A stretch of DNA of 64,000 nt from Stenotrophomonas sp. NA06056 (GCF_013364355.1 NZ_CP054931.1:4267501-4331500), one strand, 5' to 3'; positions 39,531 through 48,505 are shown, counted from the stretch's first letter. Program-made: numbers and translations. The notes: generated by a model not told the origin, from the letters alone.

Positions 39531-40273
39531 GCGTGCAGGCCCTCTTCGCTGCCAATCAGTTTCACGAACGCATCTTCCAGGTTGGGTTCGCCGGACTGCG
39601 CACGCAGTTCATCGGCACTGCCTGCGGCCATCACCGTGCCCTTGGCGATGATCACGATGTGGTCACACAGCGCACCGACCTCCTGCATGATGTGGCTGGA
39701 CAGGATCACGCAGCGCCCTTCCTCGCGCAGGCCCAGCAGGAAGCGGCGAAGTGCGCGGGTGGTCATCACGTCCAGGCCGTTGGTGGGTTCGTCGAGGATG
39801 ACGTTGCGCGGGTCGTGTACCAGCGCGCGGGCAATGGCGGTCTTGGTGCGCTGGCCCTGCGAGAAGCCATCGGTCTGGCGGTCGAGGATGTCAGCCATGT
39901 CCAGCGCATGCGACAGCACTTCGATGCGTTCGCGGATGCGCGACGCGGACAGGCCATGCAGTTCGCCGAAGTAGGCGATGTTCTCACGTGCGGTCAGCCG
40001 CTTGTAGACGCCACGCGCGTCGGGCAGTACGCCGAGATGGCGACGCACCTCCACCGGATCACGAGCGGCGTCGATGCCATCGACGGTAATGCTGCCTTCG
40101 TCCGGCGTCATCAGCGTGTACAGCATGCGCATGGTGGTGGTCTTGCCGGCACCGTTCGGGCCGAGCAGGCCGGTGATGCGGCCATCCTCGGCGCGGAAGC
40201 CGACATCGGCCACTGCCTGGATGCGACCCGTGCGGGTATTGAAAGCCTTGTGCAGGTTGTCGGCGACGATCAT
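39527..40273 (-). CDS. natA: ABC exporter ATPase (NatA-like)
   Basis: A 248-residue ATPase: Walker A GPNGAGKT at 38-45, ABC signature FSQGQRTKTAIARAL, Walker B VILDEPTNGLD, H-loop in LSSHIMQEV. The signature starts FSQGQ rather than LSGGQ, as in NatA/CcmA relatives. ATG 40273 overlaps the upstream hydrolase stop codon as ATGA and the permease start follows with another four-base overlap, so the three proteins are made together. Confidence 0.92.
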   Translation of the reverse strand: MIVADNLHKAFNTRTGRIQAVADVGFRAEDGRITGLLGPNGAGKTTTMRMLYTLMTPDEGSITVDGIDAARDPVEVRRHLGVLPDARGVYKRLTARENIAYFGELHGLSASRIRERIEVLSHALDMADILDRQTDGFSQGQRTKTAIARALVHDPRNVILDEPTNGLDVMTTRALRRFLLGLREEGRCVILSSHIMQEVGALCDHIVIIAKGTVMAAGSADELRAQSGEPNLEDAFVKLIGSEEGLHA

Positions 40274-41796
40274 GGGGCCCATCCGTTGAACGAGGTGAAC
40301 GCCGGCACGTAGCTCAGCGTGTCCAGGCAGCTGGCATCCAGCGCCTTGGCATCGGTGGTGTCGATGAACTGGCCGAGCAGGCGCGGCATGCACCCGGCAG
40401 TCAGGGTGCCGTGGCCTTGCCCGCGGGCAACCAGCGCACGTCCCTTCGACAACCCCTTGAGCACCTGTTCGGCATAACGCGGCGGCGTCACTGGGTCCAG
40501 CTCGCCGGACAGCAGCAGCACCGGCAGATCGCTGCGCAGCGGCACTGCCGCAGCGGCCGGTGCCGGCTGATGCGGCCAGACCGGGCAGGCGGCGAAGAAT
40601 GCACGCGCCACTTCCGGGCCGACCAGGCTGTCGGTGTTCTCGGCCGGTGCCTGGTAGCGCGGCGCGTCTTCACTGCAGATCACCGACCACTGCATGCCAC
40701 GGTTGATCTGGAAGTCCATGCTGCGGGTCGCACCGCGTACCAGCGAGGCCAGTGGCGCGTAACGCCCCTGCGCGGCCTCGTCCAACACCAGTGGCAGCAG
40801 CGAGGAATACTGCGGTACGTAGGAGAAGGCGAACGCCAGGCCGACCACGCTGTCCGGGGTCAACACATCCTTGCGCGGCGCATTCGTGCCCGGATCGCGG
40901 TAGTCGACCGTAACCGGCGCGCGGCGCAGGGTGTCCACCACGCTGCGCAGCTGCGCGCGCGTGTCGACCGGGAAGCGCTTGCTGCAGACAGGGTCCTTGC
41001 GGCACTGCGCCGACTGCAGGGTGATCGCATTGTCGAAGGTCGTGGCGAAATCGCCACCGACCACCAGCTCGTTCGGTACCACGCCATCGATCACGATGCT
41101 GCGGGTGTGCTGCGGATAGGCGGCCGCATAGCGCTGGGCAACGCGGGTGCCGTACGAGCCACCAACCAGGTTGAGCGTGTTGGCGCCCAGCGCCTGGCGT
41201 ACCGCGTCCAGATCGGCGATGGCCTCGGCGGTGGTGTAGAAGCGCGGGTCGGCACGGCCCTTCAACGACGCAGCGCAGCGTTCAGCGTACTCGCGCAGCA
41301 GCGCTTCGCTGGGCGCAGCGTCTTCATCCATCGGCAGCTCCTTTCCATCCGCGCCCAGGCAGCTGAGCGGATTGGAGCCGCCGGTGCCGCGCTGGTCGAT
41401 CAGGAAGATGTCGCGCTGCTTGCGCACCTGGCGCAGTGCCGTATCGACGATGACGGCGACCTCGCTGGCCGCCTGGCCGGGGCCGCCGGCCAGGAAGAAC
41501 ACCGGGTCTGGCAGGCCGGAGCCGCTGTTGCCCGACTCCAGCCATGCAATGCGCAGGTCGATCCTTCGACCCTCCGGCTTGCTCCGGTCCTCCGGCACCT
41601 GGAACGTGGCGCACTGCGCCTCTACGTTCGCGCTGGCACCTTCGGTGGCCAGCGTACAGGGACGGAAGTCGATCTGGCCGTAGCGGCGGCTGGGCGCATC
41701 GCCTGCGCCGTCGGTACCTGCCTGCGGCGGTGCGCTGCAGCCGGCAATCAGCATGCTGGCCAGCAGACCGGCCCGCGCGAAATGGTGTCGTTGCAT
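40270..41796 (-). CDS. Lipoprotein alpha/beta hydrolase (S33-like, TAP-like C-terminus)
   Basis: A 508-residue protein with lipobox LIAGC (Cys20). The hydrolase part has the oxyanion-loop GGPGQ, IDQRGTGGS, nucleophile S214 in GGSYGTR, Asp in SGELDPVTPP and His in GQGHG. Such proteins are related to proline iminopeptidases and tripeptidyl peptidases (SlpD/E, TAP). Being lipid-anchored and first in an operon with a NatAB-type exporter, it may process what the exporter moves or cleave peptides outside the membrane. Substrate unknown. Confidence 0.88.
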   Translation of the reverse strand: MQRHHFARAGLLASMLIAGCSAPPQAGTDGAGDAPSRRYGQIDFRPCTLATEGASANVEAQCATFQVPEDRSKPEGRRIDLRIAWLESGNSGSGLPDPVFFLAGGPGQAASEVAVIVDTALRQVRKQRDIFLIDQRGTGGSNPLSCLGADGKELPMDEDAAPSEALLREYAERCAASLKGRADPRFYTTAEAIADLDAVRQALGANTLNLVGGSYGTRVAQRYAAAYPQHTRSIVIDGVVPNELVVGGDFATTFDNAITLQSAQCRKDPVCSKRFPVDTRAQLRSVVDTLRRAPVTVDYRDPGTNAPRKDVLTPDSVVGLAFAFSYVPQYSSLLPLVLDEAAQGRYAPLASLVRGATRSMDFQINRGMQWSVICSEDAPRYQAPAENTDSLVGPEVARAFFAACPVWPHQPAPAAAAVPLRSDLPVLLLSGELDPVTPPRYAEQVLKGLSKGRALVARGQGHGTLTAGCMPRLLGQFIDTTDAKALDASCLDTLSYVPAFTSFNGWAP

Positions 41797-41915
41797 CGTG
41801 CGTGATTCCCCTGGGAATGTTCCTGTCCACCACGACGGTGTGCCGCGGCAGATGTGACCAAACTGATGTGACCCAACTTACACGCGCCGGGCGCTGGCGG
41901 CGACAGGTGGATGCG

Positions 41916-43079
41916 TTAGGCCGGCGTCGGCACCGCCACCAGGCGGTTGCGGCCCTCGGCCTTGGCCCTGTAAAGCGCCGTGTCGGCCAGCGCGATCAAG
42001 CCGGAAAGATCGGACCGGCCGTCGTCCAGCGCCAGTCCGATGCTGGCGGTCACCGCCACCGGACCGGTAGCGAGCGGTGCCGGGCGCTGTTGCAGCGCGT
42101 TGCGGATCGCGTCGGCCAGCGCTGTCGCCTCGTTGCCGCTGCTGCCAGGCAGCAGCAGCAGGAACTCCTCGCCCCCATAGCGGCTGAGCAGATGCACGCG
42201 ACCGATCGCGCAGCGCTGCAGCACCCCGGTGAAATGCTGCAGCACGTGGTCACCCGCCAGATGGCCCCAGCGACCGTTGACCTGTTTGAAATGATCCACA
42301 TCCAGCAACAGCACCGCCAACGGCTTACCGCCCCGGCGCCCCTGCTCCAGCTGCAGCTGCCCATCGGCCAGCACCGCGCTGCGATTGAGCAGGCCGGTAA
42401 GGCCATCGATCCGCGCCGCCCGGCGCAGTTCCACCAGCATGCGTTCGACCAGCAGCAGCACCAGGGCGAAACAACGGGCCAGCTCCAGCATCACCCCAGC
42501 CAGGTAGGTCACGAACATCGGCGTGCCGGTACGCATGATGTCCTCGCCGGCGTCGGCTGCCACGGGCAGGAACAGGCGCATCACGTACAGCAGGCCCTCG
42601 GCGAGGAATACCGCCGCGGCCAGCCTGCAGCTGGTGCGCTGCTGTGGCGGGGCGTGGCGCAGCAGCAGCCAGACGATCCAGCCATCGATGATCGCAGCGA
42701 ACACACTGAATACATGCAGGCGCACGACCAGGTTCGGCCACGGCACCAGGAACAGGAAGATGCCGGCCATGAATGCAGCCACCAGCAACAGCGGTCGCCA
42801 TACCGACTGGGGTTGGCCCAGATGCAGGGCCATGCCCCGCAGCAGCAGCACCGCGCAGATGGCCATCGCCGCATTACCAGCCAGAATCGCCGGCACCTGC
42901 GGCAGATAGGGACGCAGCGCCAGCAGGGTCACACCCAGGGTCAGGGCCCACAGACTGATTGTCCACAGCCGCAACACCGGTTGCCCGCGCAGCACCACCA
43001 GCAACAGCGAGAACCCCAGCGCGATGCCCACGCAGAGCAGGAAGCCAAGCACGGCGACGGTGGGGAAATCCAAGGACAT
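41916..43079 (-). CDS. Membrane-bound diguanylate cyclase (GGDEF)
   Basis: A 387-residue protein with seven or eight N-terminal membrane helices (to about residue 220) and a C-terminal GGDEF domain with the active-site motif GGEEF, preceded by the conserved DGLTGLLNRSA and DVDHFKQVNGRWGH. The RxxD product-inhibition site is not visible before GGEEF, so feedback inhibition is probably absent. It should make cyclic di-GMP, controlling the biofilm/motility switch. ATG 43079 was taken as the start, since the longer frame has no membrane-protein character. Confidence 0.9.
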   Translation of the reverse strand: MSLDFPTVAVLGFLLCVGIALGFSLLLVVLRGQPVLRLWTISLWALTLGVTLLALRPYLPQVPAILAGNAAMAICAVLLLRGMALHLGQPQSVWRPLLLVAAFMAGIFLFLVPWPNLVVRLHVFSVFAAIIDGWIVWLLLRHAPPQQRTSCRLAAAVFLAEGLLYVMRLFLPVAADAGEDIMRTGTPMFVTYLAGVMLELARCFALVLLLVERMLVELRRAARIDGLTGLLNRSAVLADGQLQLEQGRRGGKPLAVLLLDVDHFKQVNGRWGHLAGDHVLQHFTGVLQRCAIGRVHLLSRYGGEEFLLLLPGSSGNEATALADAIRNALQQRPAPLATGPVAVTASIGLALDDGRSDLSGLIALADTALYRAKAEGRNRLVAVPTPA

Positions 43080-43244
43080 GCGGCGCTGGAAGAAAGGCGG
43101 CGCGCGCATCTTAGCGCCTTGCGGCTGCAGCCCGTCCTGCTGCAGCGTGCGCAGGACAGACCACCCAGCGAATCCGGTGGCGGAAAACGGCGAGCATGCG
43201 GCCGGCAGCACCGACAGAATGCGCGGAAAACCGGGAGACACTTC

Positions 43245-43730
43245 ATGCATTCGTGGTACCTCAGTGGCATCGACCACCAGCCGTTCAAAGCGCTGTTCGA
43301 CTCCAGCGACGATGCGTTGGCTGCACAGGGAATCGTGCGGCGACGCGCCGGCGACAGCGGCGGCTACCCCTGCAGGGTCAGCCTGACCGACGCACCTGCG
43401 GGTGCGGAACTGCTTCTACTGCCTTACACACACCTGGCCACGCAGTCGCCGTACCGCGCATCGGGCCCGATCTTCGTGCAGCGCGGTGCCACCCGCTGCG
43501 TGCTGCCGGCAGGCGTGGTACCTGCCTACGTGCACCGTCGGCTGATTTCAGTGCGTGCCTATGACAGCGCGGACTTCATGCTGAGCGGCCTGGTCTGCCA
43601 GGGCACCGAGGTTGCCGCGCACCTGGACCGGTTGTTCGCCGATGCGACGGTGGCCTTCGTGCACCTGCACAACGCAGGGCATGGATGCTTCTCGTGCCAG
43701 GTGGATCGCGTGGTCAGTCTGCGATCGTGA
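43245..43730 (+). CDS. DUF1203 protein
   Basis: A 161-residue protein starting after a GGGAG ribosome site. GGYPCRVSLTDAPAGAELLLLPYTHL, SPYRASGPIFVQRG and the C-terminal FVHLHNAGHGCFSCQVDRV identify DUF1203. The last segment has conserved His and Cys residues that could bind metal. Function unknown. Divergent from the diguanylate cyclase with 165 bases between. Confidence 0.85.
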   Translation: MHSWYLSGIDHQPFKALFDSSDDALAAQGIVRRRAGDSGGYPCRVSLTDAPAGAELLLLPYTHLATQSPYRASGPIFVQRGATRCVLPAGVVPAYVHRRLISVRAYDSADFMLSGLVCQGTEVAAHLDRLFADATVAFVHLHNAGHGCFSCQVDRVVSLRS

Positions 43731-43966
43731 CAGTCGGTGCGAACGTGATCGTTGCCGCGTAGCAGGCGTGACCGCCAACGCACTCGTTCAGTGTGGCGTG
43801 AAGCCGGCGGGAAGGGCTTCACACGCGCAGTCACGGATCGGCATCGACGAGGTTTCGCGCTGTGCATTGCAGCTCGATACTCGCGGCGGTACCGCCCACC
43901 GTCCGTCGCGCGGCATAGCGCGGGTTCTGCGGCCACCACTCTCTTCGACGACCACAAGGATGCGCC

Positions 43967-45136
43967 ATGTCTCTGCGATACACCCCATTGCTGTTGGCTA
44001 CCGTCTTCGTTGGCGCCGGTGTTGGCGTTGCCGGCAACGCGGCCGCACACGGCACGATGATCACCCCGGTCAGCCGCGTCTATGCCTGCTTCCAGGGCAA
44101 CCCGGAAAACCCCACCAACCCGGCGTGCGCGGCGGCCAAGGCAGTGGCCGGCTCGCAGGCGTTCTACGACTGGAACGGCATCAACCAGGCCAACGCCAAC
44201 GGCAACCACCAGGCCGTGGTGCCCGACGGCAAGCTGTGCAGCGGCAACAACCCGACCTTCCGCGGCCTGGACCTGGATCGCAGCGACTGGCAAACCACAC
44301 CGATCCAGCCCGATGCGAACGGCAAGTTCACCTTCGTGTTCAAGGCCACCGCCCCGCATGCCACGCGTGACTGGAAGTTCTTCGTCACCCGCGCTGGCTG
44401 GCAGCCGGGCAGTCCGCTGCGCTGGGCCGACCTGCAGGAGTTCTGTTCGCTGGGCAACACGCCGCTGTCGGCCGATGGCACCTACAAGCTGCAATGCACG
44501 TTGCCGCAGCGCAGCGGCCAGCATGTGATCTACAACACCTGGCAGCGTTCGGATTCGACCGAGGCGTTCTACACCTGCATGGATGTGCGCTTTGAAGGCG
44601 GCGGCGGTACCACGCCAGTGCCGCAGTGGCAGGACGCCGGGCCGGTCACCGCGCGTACCGAGCTGCCGGTAGGCACTACCCTGGCGCTGCGTGTGTTCAA
44701 TGCCAACGGCAACGACGTGGAACGTGTGGAAGCGACGCTGGCCGCAGGCCAGACCGCGCCAGCGCAGTGGCCGTTGGTGCTGGCCCGCAAGGTCAACGCC
44801 AGTGCCCAGCATGCGCGCGTCGGCGTGCTCAGCAACGGCGCGATCACGCCCACCGCCTCGGCCACCGACAACCGCGTCTACCTGAAGGACGGCAACCGCT
44901 TCCAGCTGGACACGAAGGTGCCGGACCCGGGCACACCGTCACCCGGTGGTGATTTCGATCATGTGTATCCGGCCGGTATCGGCAGCTACGTGCCCGGGCA
45001 GACCGTGGTGAAGAGCAGCGATGGCAAGCTGTACGCCTGTCGCCCGTTCCCGGAAGGCGCGTGGTGCAACGTCAATGCCGAGGCGTACCGGCCCGGCGTG
45101 GGTTCGGCCTGGCGCGATGCGTGGGTGCCGTACTGA
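43967..45136 (+). CDS. Chitin-active lytic polysaccharide monooxygenase (AA10) with C-terminal CBM5/12
   Basis: A 389-residue secreted copper enzyme. A signal peptide ends at A27, leaving H28 as the mature N-terminus; H28 and H131 (TAPHATRDWKFF) form the histidine brace. An AA10 catalytic domain (28 to about 200), a GbpA-like middle domain (about 220-320), and a C-terminal chitin-binding CBM5/12 (YPAGIGSYVPGQTVV ... GSAWRDAWVPY) follow. It oxidatively cleaves chitin or helps attachment. The 236 bases upstream hold an 8-bp hairpin (GTGAAGCC arms, 43795-43827) of unknown role. Confidence 0.92.
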   Translation: MSLRYTPLLLATVFVGAGVGVAGNAAAHGTMITPVSRVYACFQGNPENPTNPACAAAKAVAGSQAFYDWNGINQANANGNHQAVVPDGKLCSGNNPTFRGLDLDRSDWQTTPIQPDANGKFTFVFKATAPHATRDWKFFVTRAGWQPGSPLRWADLQEFCSLGNTPLSADGTYKLQCTLPQRSGQHVIYNTWQRSDSTEAFYTCMDVRFEGGGGTTPVPQWQDAGPVTARTELPVGTTLALRVFNANGNDVERVEATLAAGQTAPAQWPLVLARKVNASAQHARVGVLSNGAITPTASATDNRVYLKDGNRFQLDTKVPDPGTPSPGGDFDHVYPAGIGSYVPGQTVVKSSDGKLYACRPFPEGAWCNVNAEAYRPGVGSAWRDAWVPY

Positions 45137-45200
45137 TCCCGGCGGCGGGGGCGGCCATACGCCGCCGCCGTTGGAAATGCGCGTCAAGCGTCCATGAGGT

Positions 45201-45220
45201 TGCCGGCCAGCGGCCGGCAC
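45201..45220. repeat. Degenerate half of a SMAG palindrome
   Basis: TGCCGGCCAGCGGCCGGCAC without the CTAC end (followed by TTCC instead). It lies between the LPMO and ferredoxin reductase genes. Confidence 0.6.
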
Positions 45221-45232
45221 TTCCCCCTGGGC

Positions 45233-45982
45233 TTACTTGCTGCTGACGTACTTCTCGCGGCGGATCTGCGGATTGCCCAGGCCCGCCGCCTTCAGCGCTT
45301 CGGCGCAGGCGTCGACCATGTCCGGATTGCCGCACAGGTAGGCGATGTCGGTGGCCGGGTCCGGCGTGAATTCCGCCAGCGCCTGCTGTACGTAGCCATG
45401 GTGCACGTCCGGGTGCGGCTCGGTCGGCAATTCCCGCGACAGGCACGGCACATAACGGAAGTTCGGGTACTTTTCGGCGAAGCTGTAGAAATCGTCGCTG
45501 TACAGCAGCTCACCCGGGCTGCGTGCGCCCTGCAGCAGGACCACCTGCACACCGCGCTCGGCCATCGCCGTTGCCAGCAACGGCAGCATCGAGCGGTACG
45601 GGGTGACGCCGGTGCCAGTGGCGATCAGCAGGTAGCGGGCGTTGTGGTCGCCAGGGTTCAGGCAGAACCGACCGTAGGGGCCGGACGCGCTGACCTGGCC
45701 CCCGATGTCCAGTGCCTCGAACAGCGCCGTGGCGGCGCCACCGGGGACGAAGCTGACCGCGATATCCACCGCCTCGCCCGGGCCCAGCGCGTGGTCGTGG
45801 ATGGTCGCCAGCGAATAGCTGCGCTTGGTTTCAGTGCCATCGGCGTAGCTGAAATGGACCTGGATGAACTGGCCGGGCTGGAAATCCAGCGGCTGGCCGT
45901 CGTCACGCACGAACTGGTAATGGCCGATGGAGGGCGCCAGCATGCGGCGGTCGACCAGTTTGATGGGGAATTGGACAGGCAC
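45233..45982 (-). CDS. fpr: Ferredoxin/flavodoxin-NADP reductase Fpr
   Basis: A 249-residue FAD enzyme exchanging electrons between NADPH and ferredoxin or flavodoxin. RSYSLA at 55-60 binds FAD; LIATGTGVTPYRSML binds the nicotinamide; GNPDMVDAC and the C-terminal EKYVSSK are typical. Relatives support iron-sulfur repair and oxidative-stress defence. Cytosolic. Divergent from the YadG-type exporter. Confidence 0.92.
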   Translation of the reverse strand: MPVQFPIKLVDRRMLAPSIGHYQFVRDDGQPLDFQPGQFIQVHFSYADGTETKRSYSLATIHDHALGPGEAVDIAVSFVPGGAATALFEALDIGGQVSASGPYGRFCLNPGDHNARYLLIATGTGVTPYRSMLPLLATAMAERGVQVVLLQGARSPGELLYSDDFYSFAEKYPNFRYVPCLSRELPTEPHPDVHHGYVQQALAEFTPDPATDIAYLCGNPDMVDACAEALKAAGLGNPQIRREKYVSSK

Positions 45983-46028
45983 GACTTTTCGGGACAGTGT
46001 GTAGCCGGGGCAAGCCCTCGGGGTCTTC

Positions 46029-46034
46029 TATAAT
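46029..46034 (+). promoter_or_regulatory. -10 box for the YadG/YadH exporter operon
   Basis: TATAAT, a consensus -10 in GC-rich DNA, 32 bases before the yadG-type ATG. The expected -35 region (about 46006-46011, CGGGGC) is poor, so an activator or extended -10 may be needed. Confidence 0.6.
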
Positions 46035-46066
46035 AGACCTTCCCCGCCCCTCTCCAGCGCCAGCCC

Positions 46067-47035
46067 ATGGGCGCGAAGGCTTCGAGCTTGGCTTCCCTGA
46101 ACGATACGGCGCCCGCCCTGCGCGTGCGCGACCTGCGTAAAACCTATGACAACGGCACCCAGGCCCTGAAAGGGGTCTCGCTGGAAGTGGCACCGGGCGA
46201 CTTCTTCGCCCTGCTGGGCCCGAACGGCGCCGGCAAGTCCACCCTGATCGGCATCATCAGCTCCCTGGTCAACCTCAGCGAGGGCCAGGTGGAGGTGTTC
46301 GGCAGCGACCTGGTGCGCAACCGCAGCGCCACCATGCGCCTGATCGGGCTGGTGCCGCAGGAGATCAACTTCAACCTGTTCGAAAAGCCCTTCGACATCC
46401 TGGTGAACTACGCCGGCTTCTACGGCGTGCCGCGTGCGGAAGCCGAGCAGATGGCCGAGGTCGAGCTCAAGCGCGCCCACCTGTGGGAGAAGGCGCAGGT
46501 GATGAGCCGCACCCTGTCCGGTGGCATGAAGCGCCGGCTGATGATCGCCCGCGCGATGATGACCCGCCCGCGCCTGCTGATCCTGGACGAACCGACCGCC
46601 GGCGTGGACATCGAGATCCGCCGCGACATGTGGCGGGTGCTGAAGGAGATCAACGCCGCCGGCACCACGATCATCCTCACCACCCACTACCTGGAAGAGG
46701 CCGAGCACCTGTGCCGCAACCTGGCCATCATCGACCATGGCCAGATCGTCACCCAGGGCCCGATGCGCGAACTGCTGGCCAAGCTTGATGTGGAAGGCTT
46801 CCTGCTGGACATCGACGGCGCCCTGCCCGCCCAGCTGCCGGTGATCGAGGGTGCGACCCTGATCGCCATCGATGGCCATACGCTGGACATCGACATGCCG
46901 CGCGCGATGGATCTGAACCGCGTGTTCGAAGCACTGAACGCAGCGGGCATCCGCGTGCGCTCGATGCGAACCAAGAGCAACCGCCTGGAGGAACTGTTCG
47001 TGCGCCTCACCGGCAACCAGGAGACGTCCGCATGA
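46067..47035 (+). CDS. yadG: ABC exporter ATPase (YadG-like)
   Basis: A 322-residue ATPase: Walker A GPNGAGKST at 51-59, signature LSGGMKRRL, Walker B LLILDEPTAGVD, H-loop LTTHYLEEA. A C-terminal regulatory extension follows (about residues 235-322). It overlaps the permease gene by four bases. E. coli YadG/YadH is a pair of unknown substrate. A consensus -10 lies just upstream. Confidence 0.92.
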   Translation: MGAKASSLASLNDTAPALRVRDLRKTYDNGTQALKGVSLEVAPGDFFALLGPNGAGKSTLIGIISSLVNLSEGQVEVFGSDLVRNRSATMRLIGLVPQEINFNLFEKPFDILVNYAGFYGVPRAEAEQMAEVELKRAHLWEKAQVMSRTLSGGMKRRLMIARAMMTRPRLLILDEPTAGVDIEIRRDMWRVLKEINAAGTTIILTTHYLEEAEHLCRNLAIIDHGQIVTQGPMRELLAKLDVEGFLLDIDGALPAQLPVIEGATLIAIDGHTLDIDMPRAMDLNRVFEALNAAGIRVRSMRTKSNRLEELFVRLTGNQETSA

Positions 47036-47832
47036 GCAGCACCCCGACCCCGATCCTGACCGACGGCCAGCGCAACCGCATCGCACTGATGACCATCGTG
47101 CGCCGCGAAGTCGCCCGCATCATGCGCATCTGGGGCCAGACCCTGGTGCCGCCGGCGATCACCATGACCCTGTACTTCCTGATCTTCGGCGGCCTGATCG
47201 GTTCGCGCGTAGGCGACATGGGTGGCTACAGCTACATGCAGTTCATCGTGCCGGGCCTGGTGATGATGAGCGTGATCCAGAACAGTTACGGCAACATCAG
47301 TTCGTCGTTCTTCGGCGCCAAGTTCGGCCGTCACGTGGAAGAGCTGCTGGTCAGCCCGATGCCGAACTGGGTGATCCTGTGGGGCTATGTGGCCGGTGCG
47401 GTACTGCGCGGCCTGATGGTGGGCGTGATCGTGCTGATCATCGCGATGTTCTTCACCCCGGTACGCATTCCGCATCCGCTGGTGACGCTGACCACGGTGA
47501 TCCTGGGCGCGACGATCTTCTCGCTGGCGGGCTTCATCAACGCGGTATATGCGAAGAAGTTCGATGACGTGGCGATCGTGCCGACCTTCATCCTGACCCC
47601 GCTGACCTATCTGGGCGGCGTGTTCTATTCGGTGAAGCTGCTGCCGCCATGGGCAGAGGCGGCCACGCATGCGAACCCGATCTTCTACATGGTCAATGCG
47701 TTCCGCTACGGTCTGCTGGGCAGCAGCGATGTGCCGGTGGTAGTGGCGTATGCGCTGATGATCGGTTTCGTGGTGGTGCTGACGGCGCTGGCGCTGTGGT
47801 TGCTGAAGCGTGGCGTGGGCATGCGCAGCTGA
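47032..47832 (+). CDS. yadH: ABC-2 exporter permease (YadH-like)
   Basis: A 266-residue permease with six membrane helices and ABC-2 signature SFFGAKFGRHVEELLVSPMPNW. Other conserved parts are TLVPPAITMTLYFLIFGG and PLTYLGGVFYSVKLLPPW. Starts inside the ATPase gene end (ATGA). Together they form a two-component exporter; substrate unknown. The operon ends here, and a repeat-rich interval follows. Confidence 0.92.
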   Translation: MSSTPTPILTDGQRNRIALMTIVRREVARIMRIWGQTLVPPAITMTLYFLIFGGLIGSRVGDMGGYSYMQFIVPGLVMMSVIQNSYGNISSSFFGAKFGRHVEELLVSPMPNWVILWGYVAGAVLRGLMVGVIVLIIAMFFTPVRIPHPLVTLTTVILGATIFSLAGFINAVYAKKFDDVAIVPTFILTPLTYLGGVFYSVKLLPPWAEAATHANPIFYMVNAFRYGLLGSSDVPVVVAYALMIGFVVVLTALALWLLKRGVGMRS

Positions 47833-47870
47833 GGATGTTCTGCAGGGCCTGCGGCCCTGCACCCGCGGTG

Positions 47871-47893
47871 GTAGTGCCGGCCGCTGGCCGGCA
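47871..47893 (+). repeat. Single SMAG palindrome after the YadH-type gene
   Basis: A perfect GTAGTGCCGGCC subtype copy, 38 bases after the stop codon, without a partner nearby. Confidence 0.9.
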
Positions 47894-47932
47894 ACAGCAA
47901 CAGCAACGGCAAAAGCTTGCATTCCGTGGGTT

Positions 47933-48034
47933 GGCGAGGTGGTGTCGGGTTGCGGGGACGCCGCAAGTACGTCCGTGTAGGCTTGGCCGCGCCATCCATG
48001 GCGCGGACACCCCGCAACCCGACACCACCCCGCC
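47933..48034 (-). repeat. Long covarying hairpin element, copy 2
   Basis: On the minus strand the inner part reads CATGGATG in a hairpin loop, then CCTACACGGACGTACTTGCG, matching copies 1 and 3. The outer arms (GGCGAGGTGGTGTCGGGTTG and complement) differ from theirs yet stay complementary to each other. Opposite orientation to copies 1 and 3. Confidence 0.8.
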
Positions 48035-48083
48035 TTCGACAGTTTCCCGCTGCTGTTGGAACGGCGGACTTTGCTGCTGTTGG

Positions 48084-48130
48084 TGGGTGTCGACCTTGGT
48101 CGACACGGTCGATCCACGCCATGCGTGGAT
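48084..48130. repeat. Two adjoining SMAG-type palindromes
   Basis: GTGTCGACCTTGGTCGACAC (within 48084-48106) and GATCCACGCCATGCGTGGAT (48111-48130). The same pair of subtypes occurs after mnmG and after the nucleotidyltransferase gene. Confidence 0.8.
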
Positions 48131-48139
48131 GGAGATCAT

Positions 48140-48169
48140 GTAGAGCTGAGCCAATGCTCGGCTCTTTTT
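48140..48169 (+). terminator. SMAG-like hairpin that looks like an intrinsic terminator
   Basis: GTAG then AGCTGAGC-CAAT-GCTCGGCT, followed by CTTTTT. A GTAG-type palindrome directly followed by a T-run would act as a Rho-independent terminator, possibly ending transcripts coming from the YadG/YadH operon. Confidence 0.6.
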
Positions 48170-48294
48170 GTTTCCGATCTGATTGGATGTGGATCCACCG
48201 GAAAGATGATCGCGAGAAACGAGCGGAGCGACCCGCTATTGCTTTTGATTTTCTTCTTTGTTTTCCGTGGTGGACGCACACGGAACACGTCCGT

Positions 48295-48398
48295 GGCCGG
48301 GTGGGTAGGTTGCGCAGGGGCGTGAGCCGCATGGATGCGGCGACCGAGCCTACAAGGACGTATTTACGGCGCCCCCTGCGCAACCTACCCACCCGGCC
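48295..48398 (+). repeat. Long covarying hairpin element, copy 3
   Basis: Arms GGCCGGGTGGGTAGGTTGCG and complement enclose an inner hairpin GCCGCAT-GG-ATGCGGC and the segment CTACAAGGACGTATTTACGG. The inner hairpin stem differs from copy 1 by paired changes (GCGCC/GGCGC to GCCGC/GCGGC). Confidence 0.8.
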
Positions 48399-48505
48399 AA
48401 CCTCATGAACAGCGCTTTGCGCGAACCACCACGAGGGGCTCAGCCGTTGGCCGCAAACTCCGGCACAATCACAGCAGTGAATCCCCCAACTGCGGTGAGC
48501 GTGCA

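Larger units (their letters stand above)
47833..48505. other. 673-base gene-free, repeat-rich interval
   Basis: No convincing gene in any frame. It contains a SMAG copy (47871-47893), long covarying hairpin copies 2 (47933-48034) and 3 (48295-48398), a GTGTCGACC palindrome (48084-48106), an ATCCACGC palindrome (48111-48130), a SMAG-like terminator (48140-48169) and an AT-richer patch (48170-48290). The promoter of the panE-like gene must lie toward the 3' end. Confidence 0.75.

Noticed and set aside
41544..43244. Long plus-strand frame preceding the DUF1203 gene
   Set aside because: It runs antisense through the hydrolase and diguanylate cyclase genes. Only the part from ATG 43245 has family conservation and a ribosome site.
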